Positions 9,147-18,483 of a stretch of DNA of 64,000 nt are shown piece by piece. Both the position numbers and the translations under genes were made by a program. The notes below the pieces were generated by a model, which saw only the letters and a list, made by a program, of their open reading frames with translations, was not told where the DNA came from and did not search any database. Source of the DNA: Acidobacteriota bacterium (GTDB lineage Bacteria > Acidobacteriota > Vicinamibacteria > Vicinamibacterales > CAVVIG01); assembly GCA_003222395.1 (NCBI GenBank), contig QHWB01000042.1, positions 94,776 through 158,775 on the forward strand, given 5' to 3'. Numbering within the stretch: the first letter of the stretch is position 1; the number at the start of each line of letters is the position of its first letter.

Positions 9147-10169
9147 CTACCGCTGCTGTTGCTGCGCCTTCGGCGCGAGAACCGTCTGCGCCCTCGACGA
9201 GAGCCAGTTGAACAGGTTCTGCGTTTCCATGAAGCGGCCCGCATTCGATCGCGCGCCGAGCACGACGACGGCCACGTCCGGTCCCTGCGGCAGACGGAGC
9301 AGCGTCGCCAGACAGTATCCAGCCTTCGAGATGAATCCGGTCTTGCCCGCGCGCACGTCGACGTCCGCCCGGCCGAGCAGGTGATTCGTGCTGTGGAAGG
9401 TGATCGGCCGCGGGCGCAGCGCCTTCGTGTACACCGTGTATTCCGGCATCCGCATGATCGACGCGATCCGCTCGTCGCCCGAGATGTGCGTGATGAGGCG
9501 CGCCATGTCGTACGCCGACGACACGTTGTCCGACAGCAGACCCGAAGGATCCGCGTAATGGGTGTTCTCGAGACCGAGCTCGGCGGCCTTCTCGTTCATG
9601 CGCGGGACGAACCCTTCGGTTCCGTACGGCGACACGCGCGCGAGCGCTCGTGCCGCGGCGTTGTCCGAAGCGATGAGCAGCAGATGGAGCAGATCATCTG
9701 CGGTCACCTTGTCGTTCGCGTGCAGATGCGTCGTCGAGGCCTGGAACACGTCGCCGCGGGCGACGGTCACCTCCTCGCTGAGATCCGGGTTGTTCTCGAG
9801 GAAGACCGTCGCCGTCATCATCTTCGTGATGCTGGCAATCGAGCGCTGTGTCTGCGCGTTCTCTTCCCAGAGGATTTCGTTCGTCTCGGGGTTATAGATG
9901 ATGGCGGCCGCGGCGCGAAGATACGGGACCAGATCGCCGCCCGCGTCGACGCGATACCGCGGCAGCGCGGTGTCGGCCATCTCGCGCGCCATCGCGACGG
10001 TGCGTGCGCGCGCGAGCTTCGCTTTGCGCGTTTGCGAGCGCTCGCGCGAATACGTCGTGCTGCGCTTCGCCTTGGTGGGCGCAGCCTCAGCGGCAGTCGG
10101 CGCGAGGCCGATACTGACGAGACTGAAGAGCGCAACAGGACCGATCCAGAAAAACGGTTTTCTGCTCAC
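9147..10169 (-). CDS. D-alanyl-D-alanine carboxypeptidase, S11 family (DacA/PBP5-like)
   Basis: A 340-residue penicillin-binding protein that would trim the terminal D-Ala from peptidoglycan pentapeptides in the periplasm. The three active-site motifs are intact: SITK (S113-K116), SDN (168-170) and KTG (276-278). The GTG at 10169 gives a signal peptide (VSRKPFFWIG... to APTAAEA) followed by a Lys/Arg-rich linker. A longer open frame upstream lacks a signal sequence and is not adopted. The usual C-terminal membrane-anchoring domain of PBP5 is missing; the protein ends in a glutamine run. A TACACT box near 10213 on the minus strand may be its promoter. Confidence 0.9.
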   Translation of the reverse strand: MSRKPFFWIGPVALFSLVSIGLAPTAAEAAPTKAKRSTTYSRERSQTRKAKLARARTVAMAREMADTALPRYRVDAGGDLVPYLRAAAAIIYNPETNEILWEENAQTQRSIASITKMMTATVFLENNPDLSEEVTVARGDVFQASTTHLHANDKVTADDLLHLLLIASDNAAARALARVSPYGTEGFVPRMNEKAAELGLENTHYADPSGLLSDNVSSAYDMARLITHISGDERIASIMRMPEYTVYTKALRPRPITFHSTNHLLGRADVDVRAGKTGFISKAGYCLATLLRLPQGPDVAVVVLGARSNAGRFMETQNLFNWLSSRAQTVLAPKAQQQQR

Positions 10170-10391
10170 GTAGACTGCCCCGAACGTCTGTTGAAGTATG
10201 CCGGACGCCGGTAGTGTAGCAGATAATCCATAGACGACAAGGCGATTATCCTCACGCTGCCGCGCGGTCCGGATACCGCTGAGCCCACGCCCGAGCCCAG
10301 ACCAACTCTTGTGCCACAATGCGCAACCGCACTTCGGTCGCTGTTTTCACAGTTATCGGCATTTTCAGCCGCCGAGCGCAGAGCGGTTTCG

Positions 10392-10928
10392 ATGACAGCG
10401 CGTGACCAGGAGGAATACACGGCACTGCGTTCCACGATTCGTGAACGCGGGACGACTCGCGTCTGGATCTTCGTCGTCGGGATGGCGGCGTGGGCCGCCG
10501 TCCTGGTGGCCACGGTCGCGCTGGCCGCTCCGCCGGCAGGGATGCTGATCCCGCTCGTCGTACTCGCATCGACGTTCGAGGCGGTCTTCGGGCTGCACGT
10601 CGGGGTCGAGCGGATTGGCAGATATATTCAGGTCTTCTATGAAGAAGAAGGTACGCCCGGCTGGGAAACCGTGGCGATGACCTTCGGCCGACCCGCCGGC
10701 GGCGTCAGGACCGACGCGTTGTTTTCGGTTCCCTTCGGGCTCGCCGGCGCGATGAACATCGTTCCTGGACTTCTGGTTGGACCGACCCGCGAGGAGCTCG
10801 TCTTCCTCGCGGGCGCGCATGCATTGTTCCTGCTGCGGCTCGTCGCGGCGCGCGCCGGCGCCGGCCGCCAGCGCGCAATCGATCTGGAGCGTTTTCGGAA
10901 CATGAAACGCGAGATGTCGGGCCGCTGA
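10392..10928 (+). CDS. Small membrane protein of unknown function
   Basis: A 178-residue protein with two N-terminal transmembrane helices (about residues 24-45 and 49-70), a charged loop and a more weakly hydrophobic stretch near residues 120-155. I do not recognise a family. The ATG at 10392 was chosen; an in-frame ATG at 10311 would add 27 polar residues. It faces the M20 peptidase gene, with only 11 bp between their stop codons. No catalytic motif is evident. Confidence 0.7.
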   Translation: MTARDQEEYTALRSTIRERGTTRVWIFVVGMAAWAAVLVATVALAAPPAGMLIPLVVLASTFEAVFGLHVGVERIGRYIQVFYEEEGTPGWETVAMTFGRPAGGVRTDALFSVPFGLAGAMNIVPGLLVGPTREELVFLAGAHALFLLRLVAARAGAGRQRAIDLERFRNMKREMSGR

Positions 10929-10939
10929 ACGGCCGGAAG

Positions 10940-12184
10940 TTATTTCTGCGCGAGCGCGACCGTCAGCAGCAACGCGTGCTGCGCTCCCTGCCACGCATCG
11001 GTCACGTCGAACGATTCGGTCAGCGCGTGTGCTTCTCGTCCTCGACCTCCGCCGCCGATCGTGATCGCCGGGATGCCGAGGCTCATCGGCAGGTTCGAGT
11101 CGGTCGATCCTTCACCGAGGTTCGCGTTGAACCCGAGCGCCGCTGCCGTCTCCAGCCCCGCGCGTACGATCGGCGCACGTTCCGGCGTCGATCCCGCGGG
11201 GCGATCGCCGACCAGCTCCTTCGTGACCGTGATCGTGCCCGCCTTGCCCCACCGCTGATTCTCTTCGGTGACGGCGGCGTCAACGGCCTTCTGGAAATTC
11301 GCATCGACCGCCGCCAGCGACGCCGGATCGGACGAGCGCATGTCGACTTCCATCCATGCCTCGAACGGAATCGAGTTGACGGACGTGCCGCCGCCGACGC
11401 GTCCGACGTTGAACGTCGTCTTCGGATGCTGCGGCACCTGCATCTCCTGGATCTTCGCGATGGCGCGCCCCATCGCGCCCATCGGGTTCGCGAGGCCGAA
11501 GGCGCCGAAGCTGTGACCGCCGGGTCCCTTGAACGTGACCCGGTAGCGGTGGCTGCCGACGGCGACGTTGGTCACGTGAACGCCGGTGCCGTCGATCGAC
11601 ACGAACGCATCGATCTGTCCCTTCATCGTGTCGTTGAACAGCGCCTTGACGCCGCGCAGATCGCCGAGCCCCTCCTCGCCGACGTTCGCCACGAAGGTAA
11701 CCGTTCCCGGCGTCGTCACGCCGGCGTCTTTCAACGATTGGACGATCCTGACGAGCACGGCCAGACCGCGGCAATCGTCGCCGATTCCAGGTCCTCGCAG
11801 GACGTTGCCGTCGCGGCGCACTTTCACGTTGGTGCCTTCGGGAAACACGGTGTCGAGATGCGCCGCGATGACGACGTGCGGATGCGCCGCGGCGCCTGGC
11901 CGATCGCCGAGCACGTTGCCGGCTTTGTCGATCCGCACGCTCTGCAGGCCGAGCTGGTCGAACGCGCGCTTCAACTCGGCGCCGCGAGCCTCCTCTTTGA
12001 ACGACGGCGCAGCGATCTCACAGAATCGAATCTGATCCTCAATCGTCTGCGGCTCGGCCGCCTTCGCCGCCGCGAGCGCAAGCTTGACGGCCGCCTTCTG
12101 CAAGAGATCCGAGATGGTGCTCTGCTGCGCTGTCGCGGACGCCGCAGCCGACGTCAACACCAGAACAAGAATGCCCTTTCGCAA
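10940..12184 (-). CDS. Exported M20-family metallopeptidase
   Basis: A 414-residue zinc peptidase or amidohydrolase resembling peptidase T / M20 dipeptidases. Metal ligands are recognisable: AAHLDTV (first His and Asp), GIGDDCRG (bridging Asp), NVGEEGLG (catalytic Glu pair) and REAHALTES (last His). A dimerisation lid domain lies between. The TTG at 12184 is preferred because GGGAGGTG lies 5 nt upstream and the product begins with a signal peptide (RKGILVLVLTSAAASATAQ). It is probably periplasmic, degrading peptides or acylated amino acids. It ends 11 bp from the convergent gene at 10392-10928. Confidence 0.88.
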   Translation of the reverse strand: MRKGILVLVLTSAAASATAQQSTISDLLQKAAVKLALAAAKAAEPQTIEDQIRFCEIAAPSFKEEARGAELKRAFDQLGLQSVRIDKAGNVLGDRPGAAAHPHVVIAAHLDTVFPEGTNVKVRRDGNVLRGPGIGDDCRGLAVLVRIVQSLKDAGVTTPGTVTFVANVGEEGLGDLRGVKALFNDTMKGQIDAFVSIDGTGVHVTNVAVGSHRYRVTFKGPGGHSFGAFGLANPMGAMGRAIAKIQEMQVPQHPKTTFNVGRVGGGTSVNSIPFEAWMEVDMRSSDPASLAAVDANFQKAVDAAVTEENQRWGKAGTITVTKELVGDRPAGSTPERAPIVRAGLETAAALGFNANLGEGSTDSNLPMSLGIPAITIGGGGRGREAHALTESFDVTDAWQGAQHALLLTVALAQK

Positions 12185-12378
12185 AGCTTCACCTCCCGAC
12201 ACGTGGCTGCCCTTCGACGATGCGCCGGGCAAGCCCGCTAACCATAATCCAAATGGTCGTATCCCGGGCGGTCGAGCCCCGGCGCCGCTCGAAAGTTTGT
12301 AGACAAAGCGGCGGCAATTCCACATATTCTGACGGGCACTACACAGAGTATCAGGCGTTTGTTATCAGGAGGTTGCCT

Positions 12379-15300
12379 GTGACACGTTCGATTCTTCGAG
12401 CGCTCGCCGCGGCGGCGGTCGTGCTCACGTTCGGTCTCGCGCCGGCGGCGGCGCAGACCGGCCAGATGTTCGGCGAGCTCGTCGGCAAAGTGACCGACGA
12501 TCAGGGCGGCGTGCTGCCCGGCGTCATCGTGACGCTCACGGGTCCCGCGGCAATGGGGACGCCGACGGCCACGACCAACGCGCAGGGCATCTATCGGTTC
12601 CCTGCCGTCAACACCGGCACTTATCAACTCAAATTCGAGCTGGCTGGCTTTGCGCCGTTCACACGTGAAGGCATCGTAGTCCCCGTGCGTCAAACAATCA
12701 CGGTGGACGCCGTGCTGAAGCTCGCCTCGCTGCAGGAAACCGTCGTCGTCAGCGGTCAGTCGCCAACTGTCGACGTGGAGAACACGAAAGTCGGCGCCCG
12801 GCTCGATCACGAGACTCTGACCTCGGTGCCGACGTCGCGAACGATTTTCGGATCGACGACCGTCCTGCCTGGAATGACGATGACGCGGCAGGATCCTGGC
12901 GGATTGAACGCGGCGACGTCGACCGGTATGACCGCGCACGGATCGCAGAACTACAACTTGAACTACTACGGCGTGACCGCTGACACTCCGTCGGGTTACG
13001 GGTCGATGTACTACATGGACTTCGGCTCGGCGGAAGAGATCTCGGTGGACACGGCCGCGATGGGCGCAGAGATCGGTGGCGGCGGCGGCGCCAATATCAA
13101 CGTGGTGCCCAAGTCGGGCGGCAACAACGTAAGGGGCGAGGCGCTCTACAGCGTCACTGGCAAAGGCTACTGGGATCACTTCACGGGCAGCAACATTACT
13201 GACGACCTGCGCGCGCAGGGCATCACCGATCCGACGCTGCGTGGCTTGCAGGACGTGAACGCGAACGCGGGCGGTCCGTTCATCAAGGATCGCTTGTGGT
13301 GGTTCGGCTCGTTCCGAAACTATCGAACGATTGAGGCGCAGCCCAACTACTCGGTGGTGAACACAGACGGCAGTCTCACCAATCCGTTCTTGTCGAACCT
13401 CCGGAACTATACGGCGAGCGGAAAGTATCAAATCAGCAAGAACAACCAGTTTTCCGCCTTCTGGACCTACAACAAGAAATTCCAACCCCACAGAGGCGCC
13501 GGCACCGCGCAACCAAGGCCGGAAAACACGCTGAACCAGCAGTCGCCGAAAAATCTGTTCAACGGCAACTGGACGTCGGTGCTAGGCCAGAACACCTTTG
13601 TCGAGCTGTCGTCGAGCTACTTCCACATGCACTGGCCGAGCGACTGGTCCGATGAATTCTACGCGCTGCCCGTGACGCAGCAGCATTCGTCCACGTTCAA
13701 TATCGACACGGGCATCTACATCGATGGCCCCGAGCCGACGGGACAACACTTCCGCGACTCGTACCGGCAACAGCAGAACCTCGGGTTGACGCGGTACGTC
13801 GATGGCTGGCTCGGTGCGAGCCATCAGTTGAAGACCGGCTTCGAGAACTGGTTCGGCTGGGGATCTGAAACTTTCAATATCTTCAACGACACGCGACTTC
13901 GCTACAACGGCGACGCCGCGACTTGCAGTTTCGCGGTCAGAACCGGTTGCAGGCCGAACGAGGTGTGGGCGTGGGCGACGCCGCTGACGCAGAAGCAGCG
14001 GATGCGGAACTTCGCCGGGTTCGTGCAGGACCGCGCGAGCTATTCGCGCGTTACGGTGAACCTCGGGCTGCGCTGGTCGTTCTACGACGGTCTCATCCCG
14101 GCACAATCGGGCGGTGGCGGCCGCTGGTTCCCCGTCACGCAGTATCCCGAAATCAAACCGCCGTTCAACTGGAATACGCTGGCGCCGCGGACCGGCGTCG
14201 TCGTGAAGCTGACCGAGGACGGCAAGAACGTCGTCAAGGCGAGCTACAGCCGGTACTACGAAGTGATGTACATGAGCGAGTTCGCCAGCATCAACCCGAA
14301 TATCATCAGCACGAGCAGTGACAGCATTCCGGTCAAGTACGCCTGGAAGGGCGACTTGAACGGCAACGGCATCGTGGATGACAACGAGCTCGGAGCTCAG
14401 ACGTTCCGCTACATTCCCAAATCCAACAGCATCGACGAGAAGCTGCGCGATCCGAAGAACGACGAGGTAATGGTCGCGTTCCAGCGCGAGCTCGCCAACA
14501 ACTGGTCGTTGAACGTGGACTGGATCCAGCGATGGTTCAAGGATCAGACCGTCGATCAGGATTGCTTTGGCCTGCCGTGCAACGCAGTCGCGTCCACTGC
14601 TTACGCGCAGACCCGCGTAGTCCCCGATTTCGGCCCGGACAACATCCGCGGCACCGGCGACGATCGTCAGCTCGCGTTCTATGACGTGAAGCCCGAGTTC
14701 CTCGGCAAGGACTCGTTCTTCCACACCAACTGCGGGAACAATGTGTCGGTGAGCTGCACTCAGCGGTACAAGGCGTTCGAAGTCAGCGTCGGCAAGCGCA
14801 TGTCGAACCGCTGGCAAATGCAGGGGTCGTACGTGTGGTCGCGGCTCAACGGCGACATCCTGCTCGATTACACGAATCCGAACAACCTGATTGCTTTCGT
14901 CGGAAAGGGGTCCACGACGACCGGCGGCATCGGCAACACCACGTCGCCCGATCAGCCGCACGCGTTCAAGCTGCTCGGCAGTTACCAGGCGCCATGGGGC
15001 GTGACGGTCGGCGCAAACTATCAGGCGGTGAGCGGTCTGCCGCGCGACCGGAATCTGAGCGTTCCGTTCTCACAGGGCACTGCGAACATCCGCGTCGAGC
15101 CACGCGGCACCTACCGCGGCGACACGTTGAGCTTGCTGTCGCTTCGCGCCGACAAGAGCTTCCGTCTCGGAGGCGGGCACCGCGCTGCGTTCATCGCCGA
15201 ACTGCACAATGCGCTCAACTCCAGCGCGGGACAGGCGGCTGCGGCAGGCAGTTACGGCTCGGTGACCCGCGGGTTCGCCAGCCAGGTGGCATTCGACGCC

Positions 15301-15387
15301 GCGCGCTTGGGAACGTCGTACTTCGGACGCGTCCAGGAAATCGTCGCGCCGCGCGTGCTGAAGATCGGGTTGAAGTTCGACTTCTGA
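12379..15387 (+). CDS. TonB-dependent receptor, Oar-like
   Basis: A 1,002-residue outer-membrane receptor. The GTG at 12379 has AGGAGG 7 nt upstream and opens a signal peptide ending APAAAQ; the in-frame ATG at 12220 is rejected because its extension is unlike any leader. A carboxypeptidase-regulatory domain follows (GKVTDDQGGVLPG; LAGFAPF), then a plug region and a barrel. A motif like DLNGNGIVDDNE near the middle resembles a calcium-binding loop. It ends KIGLKFDF with terminal Phe. It is followed at 156 bp by another receptor of the same family; a strong terminator separates them, so the two are not one simple operon. Confidence 0.92.
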   Translation: MTRSILRALAAAAVVLTFGLAPAAAQTGQMFGELVGKVTDDQGGVLPGVIVTLTGPAAMGTPTATTNAQGIYRFPAVNTGTYQLKFELAGFAPFTREGIVVPVRQTITVDAVLKLASLQETVVVSGQSPTVDVENTKVGARLDHETLTSVPTSRTIFGSTTVLPGMTMTRQDPGGLNAATSTGMTAHGSQNYNLNYYGVTADTPSGYGSMYYMDFGSAEEISVDTAAMGAEIGGGGGANINVVPKSGGNNVRGEALYSVTGKGYWDHFTGSNITDDLRAQGITDPTLRGLQDVNANAGGPFIKDRLWWFGSFRNYRTIEAQPNYSVVNTDGSLTNPFLSNLRNYTASGKYQISKNNQFSAFWTYNKKFQPHRGAGTAQPRPENTLNQQSPKNLFNGNWTSVLGQNTFVELSSSYFHMHWPSDWSDEFYALPVTQQHSSTFNIDTGIYIDGPEPTGQHFRDSYRQQQNLGLTRYVDGWLGASHQLKTGFENWFGWGSETFNIFNDTRLRYNGDAATCSFAVRTGCRPNEVWAWATPLTQKQRMRNFAGFVQDRASYSRVTVNLGLRWSFYDGLIPAQSGGGGRWFPVTQYPEIKPPFNWNTLAPRTGVVVKLTEDGKNVVKASYSRYYEVMYMSEFASINPNIISTSSDSIPVKYAWKGDLNGNGIVDDNELGAQTFRYIPKSNSIDEKLRDPKNDEVMVAFQRELANNWSLNVDWIQRWFKDQTVDQDCFGLPCNAVASTAYAQTRVVPDFGPDNIRGTGDDRQLAFYDVKPEFLGKDSFFHTNCGNNVSVSCTQRYKAFEVSVGKRMSNRWQMQGSYVWSRLNGDILLDYTNPNNLIAFVGKGSTTTGGIGNTTSPDQPHAFKLLGSYQAPWGVTVGANYQAVSGLPRDRNLSVPFSQGTANIRVEPRGTYRGDTLSLLSLRADKSFRLGGGHRAAFIAELHNALNSSAGQAAAAGSYGSVTRGFASQVAFDAARLGTSYFGRVQEIVAPRVLKIGLKFDF

Positions 15388-15424
15388 ATCGGGTAATCGG
15401 GTAATCGAGCAATCGGGTAACGTA
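15388..15424. repeat. ATCGGGTA tandem minisatellite
   Basis: Four imperfect ATCGGGTA-type units begin immediately after the receptor stop codon. The unit has no counterpart in the other minisatellites of the window, yet its position right after a stop codon is the same. Confidence 0.55.
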
Positions 15425-15433
15425 ATTGATGGG

Positions 15434-15464
15434 CGGCGGCCGGGGTGACTCGGCCGCCGTTTTT
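15434..15464 (+). terminator. Intrinsic terminator
   Basis: A perfect 9-bp GC stem (15434-15442 with 15451-15459), an 8-nt loop, then TTTTTATTT. This is a strong rho-independent terminator for the receptor gene upstream. Confidence 0.85.
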
Positions 15465-15542
15465 ATTTCCTCTGTTCCTTTCCACGCGTTTCCTTTACGC
15501 TCTCCTCTCTCGCCGCGCACACCTCGAAAGCGGAGGTCGGTT

Positions 15543-18455
15543 ATGCGTCAACGCGTTTACCCCGTTGCCCTTGTCGCGCTTCTCCTGCTCGCGCCGGCCC
15601 TGCCGGCCGGCTCGCAGGAACTTCGCGGCCGAATCACTGGTGTGGTCACCGACAACACCGGCGCCGTGCTCCCCGGCGCCAGCGTCACGATCGCGGGCCC
15701 GGCGCTCATTCAGCCGCAGACCGCGGTCACCGCGGCGGACGGCACGTACCGGTATCCCGCGCTCCCGCCGGGCCTGTACACGGTGACCTTCGAGCTCGCC
15801 GGATTCCAGACGCTGAAGCGCGAAGAAATCCGTCTCGGTCTGAACCAGACGCTCGGCGTCGATGCTCAGCTGCAGCTCTCGTCATTACAAGAGACCGTCA
15901 CGATCACCGGCGAATCGCCGACCGTGGATATCAAGAGTACGACGGTTGGAACGAACTTTACGAAGGAGCTGCTGCAGGATATCCCGAACGCGCGCGACGT
16001 CTGGGCCGCGATGGCGCAGGCGCCCGGCTTTCAGATGACCGCCTACGACGTCGGTGGCTCGCACACCGGTACGCAGACCGGGTATCAGACCTATGGCGTC
16101 GGCGATCAGAACAAAACGCTGCTCGAGGGGATCAACGTCACTGAGGGCACTGGCGGCAACGCCGGCTATTTCGACTTCGGCAGCTTCGAGGAATTCCAGC
16201 TTGGCGGCTCGGGCAACATGGGCGAGCAGTCTGGGCTCGGCGCGTTCCTGAACCTGACAATCAAGTCGGGCGGCGACACATTCGGCGCGCAGGTCTACTA
16301 CGACATCGTGGGCGACAAGACGCTGTCGAACAACGTGCCGGATGCGTTCAGGACGCCCGGCGGCGTCGATTCGCGCGGATTCAAGGCGCCGACGATCGTC
16401 GACCTGGCGACGGGTCAGCGCCTGGGCCTCTCTCGCGGTAACCCGATTACGAAACAGTACGACTTCAACGTCAACGCGGGCGGACCGATAAAGAAAGGCA
16501 AGCTGTGGTTCTTCCTCAGCTATCGCGACAACAATCAGTACAAGACCATCCTCGGTCTGCCCGGCGAGGTCGCGCAGAGCCAGCTTCTCAACAAGACGGC
16601 CAAGGTCACCTATCAGCTCACCAAGTCGAACCAGGTCATCGGCTTCTACAACGTGCGATCGAAGTTCCAGCCGCTGCGCGATCTATCGCTGGCGATTCCG
16701 GTCTCGGCGGCGAACTGGCAGGACTCGAAGAATCGACCGCAGAAAATCGAGTGGACGAGCACATTGAGCAGCCGCGCCTTCCTCGATCTGCAGGCGTCGC
16801 ACTGGGGCAACTACTTCCCGCTCTATCCGACTCAGACCAAATCGACCTCGGTTGAAGGGGTGCCGGTCGGACGGATCGATCTCGACACCAGCCAGCAGTC
16901 CGGCGCGTCGGACTACTACCATAACCGCACTACGCTGAAGCCGCAATTCTCCGGCGCGCTCTCGTACTTCGTCGATCGATTCGCCGGAAGCCACAATTTC
17001 AAGATCGGCGCGGAGGTGTATCGCGAACGACGCAATTTCCTGCGGTTCCAGCCGGGCAACATCTACTATCGCGATCGCGGGACGATGCCGAGCGAAGTCG
17101 ACATCTACAACACGCCGAACACGAGCTCCGACGATTCGACGTCGACCAATTTCTACGCTCAGGATGGGTGGAGCGTCACACGTCGCTTCACAGTCAACGC
17201 CGGCATTCGGTTCGATCGCTACAAGATCGGTTGGCCCGAGAACAGCTTCACGCCCGAGCAGACGGCGTACTTCCAGCCGGTGTCGACGCCCGAAACGACT
17301 GTCGTCGATCTGAAGTCGACGAGCCCACGCCTCGGATTCGCGTGGGACGTGGTCGGCAATGGCAAGACGGTGTGGAAGGGATTCTTCGGACGGTTCTACT
17401 TCAACCCCAGCACCGATGTCACGTCGCTCGAAAACCCTGTCGGTCAGGCGGCGTACCGCTATCAATTCAACGATCAGAATGACAACAAGGTCCTGGACGG
17501 CCCGCAGGAGCTCGGCCGACTGATCACGACGGTCGGGGGGGCCGGGTTCGTGAAGGTGGATCGCGATCTTCAGCACGCGTACGGTCAGGAAGCGTCGACG
17601 CATTTCGAGCAGGAAGTCGCGCCGTATCTGTCGGCGCGCGCGTCCTACGTCTACAAGAACACGCGCAACGGCTGGGCCGAGATCGATCTGGCGCGCGTCA
17701 ATGCCTACACGATTCCGTTTGCATTCACCGACATCGGTCCTGACGGCGTGCGCGGAACGGCCGACGATCAGGTGCTGACGCTGTACGATCGCGCGGCCGG
17801 ACTGCCGTCTGCGCGCACGTTCACCAATCCGGGCCGCGTTTCCGGCGTCCCAGCGCTCGACGGCGATTACCACACCGTGGAATTCGCGCTGAATCGGCGA
17901 TTCCACGACAAGTGGCTGTTGCTGACGTCGTTCGAGAATACGTGGGCGGACGATTTCCGGAACACGACCACCGCCACCGGCGCGCTCGACGTCGTCCGGC
18001 AGGCGCCGACCGGCTTCACGGGCGCCACCGACGTCATGGGACAGCCAAACCGCCGCCGGCTCGGACGGCAAAAGACAACGTACTGGAACTACAAGATCCT
18101 TGGCCGGTACGTGTTCCCGTTCGATATCGGGGTAAGCGGCTCGTACAAGCTACAGAGCGGCTACAACTGGGCGAGGAACACCAGCGTCGCGCTGCCCAAT
18201 GCCGGAAGCGAGTCGGTGCTGATGGAGCCGCTCAGCGCCAACCGTACCGGAAACGTGCAGATCCTGGATTTCCGAGTCGAGAAGCGCTTCAGTGTCGGTG
18301 CCGCGCGCAGAATCACAGGGATGATGGATCTCTTCAACGCGCTCAACGAGAACCCGATTACCGGATTCCGGACCGTGACGGGAGCGCGGTTCAAGGAGGT
18401 CATCTCCGTGCTCGATCCGCGCGCGGCGCGCTTCGGCGTGCGATGGGAATTCTGA
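15543..18455 (+). CDS. TonB-dependent receptor, Oar-like
   Basis: A 970-residue outer-membrane receptor. The ATG at 15543 follows GCGGAGG and opens a signal peptide (RQRVYPVALVALLLLAPA...). A carboxypeptidase-regulatory domain (GRITGVVTDNTGAVLPG) and a plug with long Gly-rich loops precede the barrel, which ends in FGVRWEF. It shares with the upstream receptor the sequence pattern around SLQETVTITGESPTVD but has clearly diverged. The fused spermidine-synthase-like gene starts 28 bp after its stop with no terminator visible between, so the two may be co-transcribed. Confidence 0.92.
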   Translation: MRQRVYPVALVALLLLAPALPAGSQELRGRITGVVTDNTGAVLPGASVTIAGPALIQPQTAVTAADGTYRYPALPPGLYTVTFELAGFQTLKREEIRLGLNQTLGVDAQLQLSSLQETVTITGESPTVDIKSTTVGTNFTKELLQDIPNARDVWAAMAQAPGFQMTAYDVGGSHTGTQTGYQTYGVGDQNKTLLEGINVTEGTGGNAGYFDFGSFEEFQLGGSGNMGEQSGLGAFLNLTIKSGGDTFGAQVYYDIVGDKTLSNNVPDAFRTPGGVDSRGFKAPTIVDLATGQRLGLSRGNPITKQYDFNVNAGGPIKKGKLWFFLSYRDNNQYKTILGLPGEVAQSQLLNKTAKVTYQLTKSNQVIGFYNVRSKFQPLRDLSLAIPVSAANWQDSKNRPQKIEWTSTLSSRAFLDLQASHWGNYFPLYPTQTKSTSVEGVPVGRIDLDTSQQSGASDYYHNRTTLKPQFSGALSYFVDRFAGSHNFKIGAEVYRERRNFLRFQPGNIYYRDRGTMPSEVDIYNTPNTSSDDSTSTNFYAQDGWSVTRRFTVNAGIRFDRYKIGWPENSFTPEQTAYFQPVSTPETTVVDLKSTSPRLGFAWDVVGNGKTVWKGFFGRFYFNPSTDVTSLENPVGQAAYRYQFNDQNDNKVLDGPQELGRLITTVGGAGFVKVDRDLQHAYGQEASTHFEQEVAPYLSARASYVYKNTRNGWAEIDLARVNAYTIPFAFTDIGPDGVRGTADDQVLTLYDRAAGLPSARTFTNPGRVSGVPALDGDYHTVEFALNRRFHDKWLLLTSFENTWADDFRNTTTATGALDVVRQAPTGFTGATDVMGQPNRRRLGRQKTTYWNYKILGRYVFPFDIGVSGSYKLQSGYNWARNTSVALPNAGSESVLMEPLSANRTGNVQILDFRVEKRFSVGAARRITGMMDLFNALNENPITGFRTVTGARFKEVISVLDPRAARFGVRWEF

Positions 18456-18483
18456 TAGCTGCTGGACTACACTCGCCGCGCAG

